From assembly GCA_023053685.1 (NCBI GenBank), contig JALIGW010000003.1:51170496-51234495 (forward strand): a DNA stretch of 64,000 nt. Reading direction: 5' to 3'. Within the stretch, counting starts at the first letter, position 1; every line of letters begins with the position of its first letter. Positions 10,435 to 22,115 of the stretch are shown here, one piece after another. The notes beneath the pieces were generated by a model. The model saw only the letters and a list, made by a program, of their open reading frames with translations. It had not been told where the DNA came from and searched no databases. Position numbers and translations under genes: made by a program. Origin of the DNA: Diadophis punctatus similis (taxonomy: Eukaryota > Chordata > Lepidosauria > Squamata > Dipsadidae).

Positions 10435-11739
10435 TACTGTGTAACGATCCTGATGGGCAAAAGCAAACCACAGTGCAGGGCTAAGCTATCTTTGGTGATC
10501 AAGAGTTGCAATTAACCAGGGAATGCTAAACATTGCAAAGCAGTTTGGCAGTTCGAGTCTCAATGACTCAAGGTTGGAGTGGAGGCACATTTTGAGTCAG
10601 GTCTGAATTTTGTTAATGGGGGAATTTGAGTTTCTTTCCTATTTTTCACCCTGATATGCCTATTTTACAGCTTTTACAATACTGCTCCTGAGTTTCCAAC
10701 AAGAAGATAGTGAGAAACTGTGCCATTCATTTTTAGCAGCCTAGCTTAATACTTCAGAAAGTCATAAAAAGTGACTGCAGGTTTCCTACCCCATATCTGG
10801 TTGGAAGGAAAAACATAGTAATTTGGAGTAACTCTTGTACTGTACTTTAGCCTATGATATCACTTGCTTAAAGAAATAGGAAAAAGCAATATACGCTAAT
10901 AGTGTTCAGCTAGGATGGAGGTTAATTACAGTATAGGAACTGCTCATTTCTCATTCCCATCCCAACAAATGATAGGTGTCATAATGATGCTGTTAGAGCA
11001 ATGAAACTCAATTAGGGTGAATGAGTGGAGATATTGAAATGAATGGAGGATTTCCTCTCTATGATCACTGTACTCCTTAGGCTACAGAGATATCAGTTAG
11101 GCCCAATTAAAAATAACAACACTAAAAATAACAGGCAGTTAAACAGTTTTAGTTCCAGTATTTCACAAAAGTTTTTTTTGAGAAAATTACAGCAACAAAG
11201 AATGCATCTGGAGACACAAGATACAGCATTTTGTTTTGTTTTTAAACTAGATTTTTAATTTGCATTTTAAATTTTGTAAACTTCCCAAGGAAGTTTATTA
11301 ACAGATTATAAATGTCTACAATATATAAAATATATTTAAAAAATTAATTCACACGTGCATGCAGACATACGTACATATAGACATAAAGGTATCTGCATTG
11401 AAAGCTTTAAAGGAGGCTGATATTTGAAGGGAGGAACAGAAATTAACCATACAAAAAGACTTAATTGTAAATTCTTAGTTCCAAATTTAGCAGAGGAAAT
11501 CATTCTTTGAGAACAGGATCAGGGAGAATTGAAACCAGAACCTCTTTCCGAGAAAGATGATTGGCTTTTCACATCCGAAACAGAATTTCCCTGTAATTTT
11601 ACACTGAATGATTACATATTAGTAGGAATGTGAGAAATAAACTAGCATATCTAGATTGTCACTGCTTGTCTTTTATGAGCTTTATAACATGACATGGTTA
11701 TGCTGATGGGCAAACTGCAATTACAGAAATCCTACAGAC
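10435..11739. other. Unassigned intron sequence
   Basis: AT-rich; no convincing gene, RNA or repeat boundary recognised. Confidence 0.5.
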
Positions 11740-12087
11740 CAGTGGTGGGTTCCTACCGGTGTGGTCGACTCTGCCGCACCGGTAGCGGCCGGCAGATTAC
11801 GCAATTTGCGTGCGGTGGCTCCGGGGCTGTCTTCACCGGGCCGTCGCGCGTCGCCATCTTTTTTTCAGAATTTTTGGGCTTTTTTTGCTTCCTGCGCATG
11901 CATGGAAGCAACATCTCACGAGGGGATGTGCACGTGAGAGAGATTTCGGCGATTTTTGCTTCCTGCACATGCGCGGAAGCAAAATCACGCAAGGGGGCGC
12001 ACATGCATAGCAAGAGAGCGCACGCACGAAATGTGGTGATGCACGTGCAGTGCACCAGTAGCGAGGTAAGAGAGCAACCCGCCCCTG
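11740..12087. mobile_element. Family A hAT MITE subtype (CACCGGTAG core), 348 bp
   Basis: Ends CAGTGGTGGGTTCCTACCGG and GAGAGCAACCCGCCCCTG. Target duplication CTACAGAC / CTACAGTC (7 of 8). The interior has repeated GCGATTTTTGCTTCCTGC blocks and ATGCGCGGAAGC, shared with the copies at 43398-43821 and 58472-58901. A 174-codon frame through it is not a gene. Confidence 0.85.
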
Positions 12088-12556
12088 CTACAGTCTCTGT
12101 CAAAGCATGGAATGTGGGAATATTTGAAACACAGATTCAGGAGCACACGGAATCTGAATCACATGCCTGTGATTCAACATTGCACCTTAGAACACTTCTG
12201 TTTGCAATTTCTTCATAACTATCATATTACAGTAGTGTTTGCCTAGCACAGCTGGGCATTACTGCAACACAACTAGAAATAAGGTCCCGAAGGCTCTCAA
12301 TTTGTGACACCAGCTGTCCAACATAACACAAAGCTGTGTATGCTAATATCACTTTAAGCCAGGTCTGGAAAGCAGCACTACATAATTATTTAATCAGATT
12401 ATTTTATCAATAGAAAATTAATCCAGAATCTATTGCCCACCTGACACTGGAGCAGACATGCCCTCCAGTTCCTGGAGATTATCTTCCAGGGCCATTCAGA
12501 TAACTCTTTCAAACTGGGTTTTCTCCTGTGCCCATCAGGTCTTGGAGACCTAGATT

Positions 12557-12758
12557 CAGGGGTGAAATTCAGCAGGTTCTGACAGGTTCTGAAGAACCGG
12601 TAGCGGAAATTTTGAGTAGTTCGGAGAACCGGCAAATACCACCTCTGGCTGGCCCCAGAGTTGGGTGGGAATGGAGATTTTCCAATATCCTTCCCCGGCC
12701 ACGCCCACCAACCCATGCCCACAGAACCGGTAGGGAAAAATTTTGAATTTCACCCCTG
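12557..12758. mobile_element. Family B hAT MITE, 202 bp
   Basis: Ends CAGGGGTGAAATTCAGCAGG and TTTTGAATTTCACCCCTG; target duplication CCTAGATT / CCTAGACT (7 of 8). Core GGTTCTGAAGAACCGGTAG and a run of CACGCCCACC near the right end define the family. Confidence 0.85.
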
Positions 12759-12949
12759 CCTAGACTGTTTGGAAAAGGCGTTATGGAATAGATATGATTG
12801 GTAACTGTATCTGATAGGAGGGGCTTGGGAGAGGCGTCGAGATAGAAACTATAAAATGTAAAGCTTTTGAAATCTTAAGTGTGGCTTTCGGCTCAAACCT
12901 CGATTTGAGGGCAAGCTGAAAGATCCAACGGCACTTTGCAAACTGTCAT

Positions 12950-13710
12950 ATACAGTATATATTTTTTAATAAAATCTCTTTGTTTCAACTGATCCAGTTG
13001 TTGGTTTATTTCCAACACACTGAAAATCTACCGTGATGACAGCAGTGGAGCTACACAGTGAATCTGCATGGTGAAATATCTCTCTTTTCTGTTGACAACT
13101 GTTGTACAGACTTCTTTTGAATACAGTATAGGTCTCGTGCTTTTTGGAACATAAGATTAGCATAATTTCTGAATGGGCTATTCTGGAATAACCATAAATT
13201 TGTGTCCAAAAGGAGCTGAACCATGAGCTGATGGTGAGGCTCTCTTTGAACACACCTGAGCACTTGTACAAAATCAGCACATTTTGAAAAAAGGCTAAAC
13301 CTGCTACCTGGCTCCTTTTCATAACCGACTTCCACCTTCATCTTTATTCCTATAATGGAGGATGATTCTTCCACCAGCTGATGACTTTGGGGGGAGGAGG
13401 AAATGATGTATGGGCAATCCATCAACTGTGTCTTGTACACCATAAATAAAGACATCATCATTTGCCAACATTATGCTTGTAGCAGAATTGGGCTCATCGA
13501 TGGGGACAGCAAGTGTTATACTGCTGACGTTGCTGGTAAGAACAAAATAACTGGGCCATGTTGAAGAGCCCCAAAATGAGTGCAGCCCCTTTTGTCACAG
13601 CAAAGTTTTTCATCCTCCTGCCGCACACACATACAGAATATGTGCTATTGAACTGATACAGCCTACATAAACAACACAGAAATGGCTGCACTACATCATG
13701 TGGCACATCC
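12950..13710 (-). other. Protein-like, frame-broken segment of unknown origin
   Basis: On the minus strand one frame reads VLTSNVSSITLAVPIDEPNS and then DDVFIYGVQDTVDGLPIHHF without a stop. Another frame is open for 136 codons at 13461-13051, and a third at 13322-12966. The composition looks coding rather than random, but no single frame is open throughout. I do not recognise the family. A decayed gene, processed copy or transposon ORF are all possible, as is chance. Confidence 0.3.
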
Positions 13711-14589
13711 TGTTAACTTTCACACAGTGACACAGAACAATCCAATGCAAACAGAAGCAAAGTAAAGCAACAAAAACCAAACATAACAAGAATCATTGTA
13801 TTCTGTGTTTGATCTCTGGCTTAGGGAAATGTTGAAAGCTGCCAACATTTCGCATACTCTTATATTTCACTTTCTGAATATGGTTTCTGCATGTCAGCTA
13901 GTATGAAATCAGCCAGGATAAATAGAATAGAATAACAGAGTTGCTTAGGCAGGAAACCCTACACCACTTCACCACTACACCAAATGTTCGTCGGTGTTGA
14001 AGAGCTTGCAGTACAAAAGTCCTTGGTGTAGTGGGGTACTTTGTAATATCCCTTAAAAAGATCTCCAAAGTGGGGGAAGTTCAAAGACAGCAACATTTCA
14101 CGACTGGCTTTCAATGCAGAATAGAACAGAAGTCCGGAAGGGAGAGGACATGTGAGAGACGCTATATGTTCCTTCCCCCTGGATTGGAAAATCCCTTTTT
14201 ACAATACTGAAAATTGCAGCAGTAATGGGTTTCCAGTGGTTCTCTCACCACCAGATTTTTGCTGGTTTTCCAGATACTTTTCCAACAATTCAGTTTCCCC
14301 CCACTCAGAATTAAAACTGTAATAGCTATAATAAGAGTATTTGCGATTTGTTTTATCCAAACCCTGAGAAACAAATCGTGACTTTTCTGGTAAAGAGATT
14401 CATTTACCAGAAAGCAAAAGTATCCTCTGTTTAGTTCCATTCCAGTATCTAGTCTTTGTATAACAATTCATTTATTATCCCAAATGGCTGGAGACTGCAA
14501 GGGTCTGCATGGGAAGGAACAGACTCAAATTCGGCCTTAGCAATACCAAGGAACCGGATATCTGGATCATCTGATTTCTGAAGAATATC
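13711..14589. other. Unassigned intron sequence
   Basis: No feature recognised; open frames here are short and without motif. Confidence 0.5.
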
Positions 14590-15190
14590 CATCTTCAACA
14601 ATAGCACTTAGACTTATATAACAGCCCATAATGCTTTACAGCACTCTCTTGGTGGTGTCACCATATTGTCAGTGTCAGCATATTGCCTCAATAATCTGGT
14701 CCTCATTTTACCGACCTCAGAAAGATGGAAGGATGGGTGTCACGATGTGAATATATTGCCAGTTGAGCCTCTGTGCTATATTTCTTAGTCTTCTACTATA
14801 TTTCTAGATCTACTGTATTTTCTAATCAAGCAGACATGTGATATGTGTTTCTACGCATGTGTGCATTCCAGGAGTTTTGTCTCCTCCTTCCTTCTTCTCC
14901 TGCAAGCCTCTGCCCGAGGCAGATGTGAATTCTTAACTGGGACAATGTAGCTTATTAAGGTTTATGTTTTGTTACTTTTATACTGAAATAAATATTTTGT
15001 TAATTAGAATTAAATCTCGGTTTTATTTTCTAAGTAAGGATGACTTCAAGGGAACAAGATCTATATCGCCTCGGTAGGAATAAATTCCTATCCCATCAAT
15101 GGGTTAACCATGAGTCCCCTTAAGATTGAACTCCAGGCTGTGGGCAGAGTTTGCCTGCAATACTGCATTCTAACCACTGCAACACCAAGG
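14590..15190 (-). mobile_element. Sauria-type SINE (minus strand), split by a solo LTR
   Basis: The plus strand shows AATAGCACTTAGACTTATAT, then GCATATTGCCTCAATAATCT and CTCATTTTACCGACCTCAG (3' part), and after the LTR GCAATACTGCATTCTAACCA (5' tRNA-related part). This is the reverse complement of the SINE at 29011-29264. Removing 14738-15103 restores a continuous SINE. Confidence 0.75.
14738..15098 (+). mobile_element. Solo LTR, 361 bp, inside a SINE
   Basis: Starts TGTCACGATG and ends CCTATCCCATCA (TG...CA), flanked by the 5-bp duplication ATGGG (14733-14737 and 15099-15103). It contains an AATAAA near 14990. The exact insertion into a recognisable SINE fixes both ends. No internal retroelement genes remain; ERV or Gypsy origin cannot be decided from the LTR alone. 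Confidence 0.75.
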
Positions 15191-15242
15191 CTTTTCAGTT
15201 ATTAATAGGGCTGCTCTTCCCTATTCAGGATTAGTACACAAT

Positions 15243-16050
15243 TTGGAGACATTCCTAGACTTGCAGCTCCTCCTTGAAGAGCAATTAGTAGCTAATGCTA
15301 GGAAAACTAGAGGCTTTGCACAGCTTCATCCTATAACCCAGTTGCTCCCATTTCTGGGCCAAGAAGCCCTCCAGACAGACTCTCATGCCTCAGTCATCCT
15401 ATATGTGGATTATTGCAATGCATTCTATATGGGACTATCTGAAAGTCCTCTTGGAAGTTGCGGCTGGTCCAGAATGCAGTGACACAAATAGCATTGAGCA
15501 TGCCATGGCATTCCCTGTTTTGTGAGCTGTACTAGTTGTCAGTTAGTTGAATTCTGGGGGCAATTCAAGCTTCTGGTTACTATGGTACTTCATACCATTA
15601 AGGCCTCACTATTAGGTAAACAAATCTCTCTTACAGCATTTTTTTCTTTCAACAGTATTTGCTTGTTTGCTTGTCTGCTAATCCACTTATCAACACATTT
15701 CAACATTATTCTCTATCCCCATCCAACTGGTAGGATGGAGGCAATGCTTACTCATCACGGCTTATCAGGAAAGGTGATTAATTGCAAGTTTGCTAGTGCT
15801 AGTCTTTCCATACCAGTTGCTCAACATAGGTAATCTGTGATGAAGATTTCGACCACTGCTGTCTGTCTACAATCAACTCAACTGATTTCGTGTGTTTTAC
15901 CAATTAAGGCATTGCATATCTTTGAATTCAGCCTAACAACAAGGAATCTGCACAGAATTAGACAGCTGTCAATGTCTGTAGCATTAGCTTTCTGGGAAAG
16001 GTCTCCTGCTTCTATCCTTAAAGCGATTCAGGGACTGACATATGGTCAAG
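15243..16050 (+). mobile_element. LINE remnant (L2/CR1-like ORF2 C-terminal part)
   Basis: The plus-strand translation shows VDYCNAFYMGL, then after stops FWGQFKLLVTMVLHTIKA and LAFWERSP. The VDYCNALY and LW-like order is characteristic of L2/CR1 C-terminal regions. It is interrupted by many stops and is clearly old. Confidence 0.55.
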
Positions 16051-16067
16051 CCTGGGAACATCACTAC

Positions 16068-16366
16068 CAGAAGTGGGTTTCAGCAGGTTCTGACCAGTTC
16101 TGGAGAACTGGTAGGGGACATTTTGAGTAGTTCAGCGAACCGGTGAATACCACCTCTGACTGGCCCCACCCCATCTATTCTCTGCCTCCCGAGTCCCAGC
16201 TGATTGGGAGGGAATGGAGATTTTGCAGTAACCTTCCCCTGGAGTGGGGAGGGAATGGAGATTTTACAGTATCCTTCCCCTGCCACACCCACCAAGCCAA
16301 GCCAAGCCACGCCCACCAAGCCACACCCACAGAACCGGTAGTAAAAAAAATTGAATCCCACCACTG
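16068..16366. mobile_element. Family B hAT MITE next to a BTBD19 splice donor, 299 bp
   Basis: Ends CAGAAGTGGGTTTCAGCAGG and ATTGAATCCCACCACTG; target duplication ATCACTAC (16060-16067) / ATCATTAC (16367-16374), 7 of 8. The right copy of the duplication covers intron positions +5 to +12 of the donor of the 16379-16438 exon. Confidence 0.9.
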
Positions 16367-16378
16367 ATCATTACTTAC

Positions 16379-16438
16379 CTGAAAGGCCTCACATGCTTGG
16401 TTCACGTTTAGTGAGTCTTTGATGAATTCAATGCATAG
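16379..16438 (-). CDS. BTBD19: BTBD19 exon, BTB to BACK junction (probably exon 4)
   Basis: A 20-codon exon on the minus strand between a T-rich acceptor (TTTATTTCAG) and a GTAAGT donor, phase 0 at both ends. It reads LCIEFIKDSLNVNQACEAFQ, matching the LCLQFVVKVLDVDLVCEALQ segment of BTBD19 that links the BTB domain to the BACK domain. A hAT MITE lies 12 bases past the donor and its target duplication overlaps donor positions +5 to +12. The donor itself is still consensus, so splicing is probably intact. Confidence 0.86.
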
Positions 16439-17967
16439 CTGAAATAAAAAAAGACTGAGAATGAATGAGATGTGCATTGCTGTAGTGACTCAGCACCTCA
16501 AGACCTTACACAACAAGGATAGGAAAGCAAAGGCTTTTTCCCAGCAACCCTAACAGCAAGGGAAATTGAGAGCTGTAGTTCAATAACATTTGGCGAGCAT
16601 CACATTTCTTACTGTTGCAAAACTGCAATGTATTTTATTGGGGAGGGTCATCTTTTTAATGTGGAATGAGGGGTTCACATTTCTGCTTTGAAATCCAGTT
16701 CTCAATGTTGCCTCTGTTCTGGAGTCTCTTTCAACCTGAAATTTTCTCACTGCTCGCTGAGAGCTGCTTCATATAGTATTACAGAGGAAACTGACCAAAA
16801 GGAGCCCTTTATATGTCTTGGTCACAAATCCCAGTTCATCAGCTGTATGCCAATAGTCATATATAAATGTTTCTATAAGAGCAGGTTCTCATTTATTCCC
16901 GAGGGTTTGCATACAGAAAGCAGAGTTGCAGGCAATAAGGGACATCTGAAGGAATACCAATTATCTTTCTGGTGTGTAAGAAAAAAATAGCAGAAAATAA
17001 AAATAAATATTCCAGGAAGCTAAAATGTTGCTAAATGCTGGGCATTTTTTTTCTTGCTGCCATATGGATTGATTTTTAAATTTGTATTGACAGTAAATTC
17101 AAAGTTCAAGCAGCAGTAGATATAACTTGATTTAGTAGACAATTTGGGAGAAAGGAGTGCCTTTCTCCCAAATGTCAGTTAAACCCAAATTTACATCATT
17201 AGTGTTAATTTAGATTACCGGTATTTGTTAAAGTAGTTAAAGCCAAATGTACATCAGTTAAATGTCAGTTAAACCCAAATTTACATCAGTGTTAATTTAG
17301 ATTATTTGTGTAATTACAAAATTGAGATTTTGTATCATTTGCATTATGAAATAAATTGAAGCATATGACATAAAGCTGGCAATTACATAGTTATGCAAAT
17401 AATGTAAATTGATCCAAGTAATCTAAAATACATCAGTTGTCTAGGGCTAGGCTGAATGAATGGGTTTTGCACCCAAAGTCCACAGAATGGAGACTGGAGA
17501 ACCAATAGAATTATTGTTATACAAGTGGTGTTCCAATCATGCAATTGTTATAGCAAGCATCAGGAAATCTGCTCAAATTAAACTACCAAAATATAAAGGA
17601 CGATGATTCTAAAATATTAGTAAACATGTCTATATGCAAATAAAGTGATAAATAACAAAACTGAAAGAGAGAGAGAGAAAGAATATGTGTGTGTGCGCGT
17701 GTGTGCATGCACATGCCCAGAACAAAGATTGCTGCACTGATAAAAATCAGTCAAAGCTTTAGATTTTATCAAAAAGTAAAGCTGACAATAAGGGAAAATA
17801 TATATAATTAACGCAAAGCATTCCATTCTTCTGACAAAAGGAAAAAGGTTACTCTATATATGATAGTTTCAGCTCAAAAGAATCCAACTTGTGTTAGCAC
17901 GTTAGCAGGAATTTGTAAACACTAATGGATTAAATGTTCTGGGCCTACTGTAGGTCTGCATATACAC
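16439..17967. other. Unassigned intron sequence
   Basis: Start of the 34-kb intron (3' end in gene direction). Apart from the 90-bp-period repeat at 17171-17304 and short GA/GT tracts at 17666-17706 nothing was recognised. Confidence 0.5.
17171..17304. repeat. Local direct repeat, two units 90 bp apart
   Basis: AATGTCAGTTAAACCCAAAT begins at 17171 and again at 17261, followed in both by TTTACATCA and GTGTTAATTTAGATTA. It looks like a recent local duplication. Confidence 0.85.
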
Positions 17968-18134
17968 CAGTACTGGGTTCTGAATTAGTTTGCTACAGGT
18001 TCGCGTGCGCGATTGCACCCGCGTGCAACGCTTCTGCGCATGCGCAGAAGTGTCCCGGGCAGGTGGGCAGAGCCTCCTGCTGCCGCTGCTACCGGTTCTA
18101 AGAACCAGTCCAAACCGGGAGCAACCCACCACTA
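17968..18134. mobile_element. Family C hAT MITE, 167 bp
   Basis: Ends CAGTACTGGGTTCTGAATTA and GGGAGCAACCCACCACTA; target duplication ATATACAC / ATACACAC (7 of 8). The core has the palindrome CTTCTGCGCATGCGCAGAAG and a GTGGGCAGAGCCTCC block. Confidence 0.85.
18035..18046. promoter_or_regulatory. Perfect NRF1-type motif inside a MITE
   Basis: TGCGCATGCGCA matches the NRF1 consensus YGCGCAYGCGCR and is part of a 20-bp palindrome. Other exact matches lie in MITEs at 9426, 21674, 43586, 43668, 45111, 46751, 55201 and 61333. Occupancy is not known. Confidence 0.5.
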
Positions 18135-18365
18135 ATACACACCTACATCACTGCTATATGACAGTTTGCATGGAAAAGGTGAAACAGTAAACACAGCTTC
18201 TTGAGAAAGCACATTTACAAGTTGTTGTTTTTTGAATGAGGTAATTATTGCTAAATACATCTATGTTCTTGGAGAATTTAAATATCTGAAGGCAAAGCTG
18301 TAAAGTTTATTAGGAATTATTACTAGAGATGCTACTGATTGTATTTAAACAGTAAACTATGGTTG

Positions 18366-19146
18366 CAGCGGTCACCAACTGGTGGTCCGTGGACCACTGG
18401 CGGTCTGCAAGAAAATTTTGGTGGTCCGCAGAAAAATTATTTGCATTTTTTATATTGCACTAAATCAGGGGTCCTCAAACTACGGCCCCTGGGCCAGATA
18501 AGTGCAATGAATGCTTGTGTTGCTTACAGAGAGTCTCCCCCTTGCGAGTCTTTTTGTGCGGGTTGGAGGGGGGCAGAAATTCTGACTTGGGGTCTGCTTC
18601 AGCTTCCTGGTGTGGGGTTTTGGGCGAAGGCTGGAGGGAAGTGCCAGTGGTGGCGAAGAGCTGGAGGGCCTTGTTCCAGTGGGACTGCATCATGGCCTGG
18701 AACTGGCTGACCATCTCAGCCCGCTAAGCCTCCAGGTGCCGGTACCTGGCCTTGCACTCCCGCAGGTCTTCCCTCTGCTTGGAAAGCCTATGCTCATAGT
18801 CCTCAGTGAGGGGCTTCTGCTGAGCCTCCTTCTCGGTCAGATCCAATTTGAACTGAGCCAGCTGTTTTGCCAACTCTTTCTCGTGGTGGCTGCTTAGCTC
18901 CAACAACTGCTTCCTGTTGGGGCCCTAAGGAGCCCGGGCGGGGAGGCGAGGAGTGGCTGGGAGGGGAGGGGCGAGTAGAGGCTGGCGAGGCGCCTCTCGA
19001 TGTGAGTGACATCAAGTTGGTCACGCCCACCCAGTCACATGACCACGCCCATCCAGCCAGTCATTAGGCAGATCATATTAGTGGTCCACGGGATTTAAAA
19101 TTATGAATTTAGTGGTCCCTGAGGTCCAAAAGGTTGGTGACCCCTG
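18366..19146. mobile_element. Composite hAT-type element carrying a host gene fragment
   Basis: The left end CAGCGGTCACCAACTGGTGG and the right end AAGGTTGGTGACCCCTG are inverted, with GTGGTCC motifs near both. Inside, at 18469, is the left end of a second hAT type (CAGGGGTCCTCAAACTACGG) without a matching right end. Between them lies a coiled-coil coding fragment (18538-18915). GC content is much higher than in the surrounding intron. No clear target duplication remains. Confidence 0.65.
18538..18915 (-). pseudogene. Captured coiled-coil gene fragment, possibly centrobin-like
   Basis: On the minus strand one frame reads KQLLELSSHHEKELAKQLAQ, then LSKQREDLRECKARYRHLEA, a single in-frame TAG, then EMVSQFQAMMQSHWNKALQL and a proline-rich PSPKTPHQEAEADPKSEF. 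This is a heptad-type coiled coil followed by a low-complexity tail, as in a host protein and not a transposase. The QFQ.MMQ.HW..A..L stretch with a following proline-rich segment resembles centrobin (CNTROB), from memory and without alignment. The upstream boundary CCCCAACAG looks like a splice acceptor, suggesting capture of genomic DNA rather than mRNA. It is surrounded by hAT sequence. The gene identity is uncertain; that it derives from coding DNA is more secure. Confidence 0.5.
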
Positions 19147-19393
19147 GTTTAGTGCAACAACTAGATTCACACACAATATACTAAGCTAAAACCAAATAAA
19201 TCGCAATACAGACTCATGCAATATGTGAACCCAGTCACTTTGTTGCAGCATTAAAGTTTATGCCTCCCATAAACTTCTGGAGTTGGAGGCCATAATATTG
19301 TTTTTGTTATTGCTATTATTAAACATCTTTTGTGTTTTGGTTATAACATTTATGCGCTAATATATTCTGATACTTTATAACCACATTTTTTAA

Positions 19394-20421
<1,028 letters not shown>

Positions 20422-20527
20422 CAGGGGTCTCCAACCTTGTTAACTTTAAGCCTGGAGAACTTCAACTCCCAGAATTCTGGGAGTTGAAGTCCTCCAGGCC
20501 TAAAGTTGCCAAGGTTGGAGACCCCTG
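20422..20527. mobile_element. Small fold-back MITE, 106 bp
   Basis: Starts CAGGGGTCTCCAACCTTG and ends CAAGGTTGGAGACCCCTG; the arms pair almost completely around CCCAGAATTCTGGG. Related in design to the element at 31217-31351. Confidence 0.85.
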
Positions 20528-20784
20528 AATTCTAGACTGAAGATCTGCAATTGGGATAAGAGGGAAAACACCATTTCCAGAATAGAGCATTTAAAGCTGT
20601 CTTTGGGCTACATCAGTTGAAGAGAAATAGGATATATAGAAAGTGACATATGTTGTCTCTCATGCAGTATGCTCAGTTCTTAGGCCACAACCACACAGAA
20701 TCCTTGCAAGTTCAACTAGATTGGAGAAGGCTGTTTATAGGATGTACCTGTACAGATGTTTATAAAAGGCAGAAAGTTGACATG

Positions 20785-21146
20785 CAGGTAGTACCTTGAC
20801 TTACAACCATTTGTTTAATGACTCTTCAAAGTTACAACAGCATTGTAAAAAAATGACTTATGATTGGTCCTTGCACTTATGACCAGCGCAGTATCCCCAA
20901 GGTCATGTGATTGGGCCCTTGGCAACTGGCATGTATTATAATGGTTGCAGTATCCCAGACTCACTTGATCACGATGTGCAATCTTCCCAGATGGCTTCCA
21001 ACAACTAAAGTCAATGGGGGAAACCAATTGTACTTAAAAACTACTGCAAAAAAGGTCATCAAATTGTCTGTGACTGACTGAACAGTCACATTTATAGTGA
21101 CACAATATAGTGACATATATTGTGATCATAAGTCGAGGACTACCTG
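20785..21146. mobile_element. Tigger-like MITE, copy 2
   Basis: Ends CAGGTAGTACCTTGACTTAC and AAGTCGAGGACTACCTG, the right end followed by TA. Interior AAGTTACAACAGCATTG and AAGTCAATGGGGGAAACC match the other copies. Confidence 0.75.
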
Positions 21147-21518
21147 TAAACAAATTCAGATGATTTGTCCCTCAAAGCCATACTCCATACTCCATGTAAT
21201 TTTGTTTTAATAGGCTTTGTAGCACTGAGTTCTGGAAGGGGTCTGTAACTTATGTCACAGACTTCAAAATCCAACAACTTTGTAGCTATCATTGGGCTGG
21301 TAGCATATCTCTTAGGATGGATATTTCAGCAATGTATGCACAATATAGGAATAAAAACTCTCCATAAATTTAGTGGAATATAATGGAATACCAAATGGAG
21401 TATTTTAATTACAACAATAGTGCCTCAATTCCGTAGATACTGTGATTTAATCTCTCATCTGGCTAATACTGCAGCTGACACAGAATTTACCATGCCTAGC
21501 TTTTTATTCTTTTTATTC

Positions 21519-21795
21519 CAGAGGTGGGTTCCTGCCGGTTTGGACCAGTTCTATAGAACCGGTAGCAGGAATTTCCTCCCGCTCACTGAACCGGCAGCAA
21601 TGGCCGGCTGGCCACGCTCCTGAACTGGCTCTCTCGGCGGTGCCTATGGCGCCGCCATCTTGTTTTTCGCTTCTGCGCATGCGCAGAAGCTGTCTTTTGC
21701 TTCTGCAAATGCCCAGAAGCCAGGTTTTCAGCACTGCGCCTACGCAGCACAGGAGGAAGTGAACCGGCAGCAAGGTAAGTTAGAACCCACCCCTG
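21519..21795. mobile_element. Family A hAT MITE, 277 bp
   Basis: Ends CAGAGGTGGGTTCCTGCCGG and AAGTTAGAACCCACCCCTG; perfect 8-bp target duplication TTTTATTC on both sides. The core includes CGCCGCCATCTTG and CTTCTGCGCATGCGCAGAAG. Confidence 0.93.
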
Positions 21796-21845
21796 TTTTA
21801 TTCCTCCATTTTTTTCTTCTTTTCAGAGGTCTTGCACTTTGAATA

Positions 21846-22115
21846 CAGAATAGCAATAGCACTTAGACTTATATACTGATTCACAGTGCTTTAGAGCCGT
21901 ATCTAAGCAGTTTACAGAGTCAGCATATTGCCTCCAACAATCTGGGTCCTCATTTTACCAATCTTGGAAGGATTGAAGGCTGAGTCAACCTTGAGCCGGT
22001 GAGACTCGAACTAGAATGCAGAATTATCCTGCAATACTGCATTCTAACCACTGCACATTATTCGTATTGCATAGTATTACAGAATGCATTGTAACCACTG
22101 CGCCACCACAGCTCT
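21846..22115 (-). mobile_element. Sauria-type SINE (minus strand)
   Basis: The plus strand reads AATAGCACTTAGACTTATAT, GCATATTGCCTCCAACAATC, CTCATTTTACCAATCTTGG, GAGCCGGTGAGACTCGAAC and CTGCATTCTAACCACTGC, then a partial repeat of the 5' end. This is the complement of a tRNA-related SINE with a BovB-like tail. Confidence 0.8.

Noticed and set aside
11694..12218. 174-codon frame and its antisense partners
   Set aside because: They run through a GC-rich hAT MITE with target duplications; similar frames recur in other copies of the family.
17171..17304. CRISPR-like spacing of direct repeats
   Set aside because: Only two units with a related spacer, in vertebrate DNA; a local duplication explains it.
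17666..17706. Short GA and GT runs considered as a regulatory element
   Set aside because: Ordinary simple sequence with no other support.
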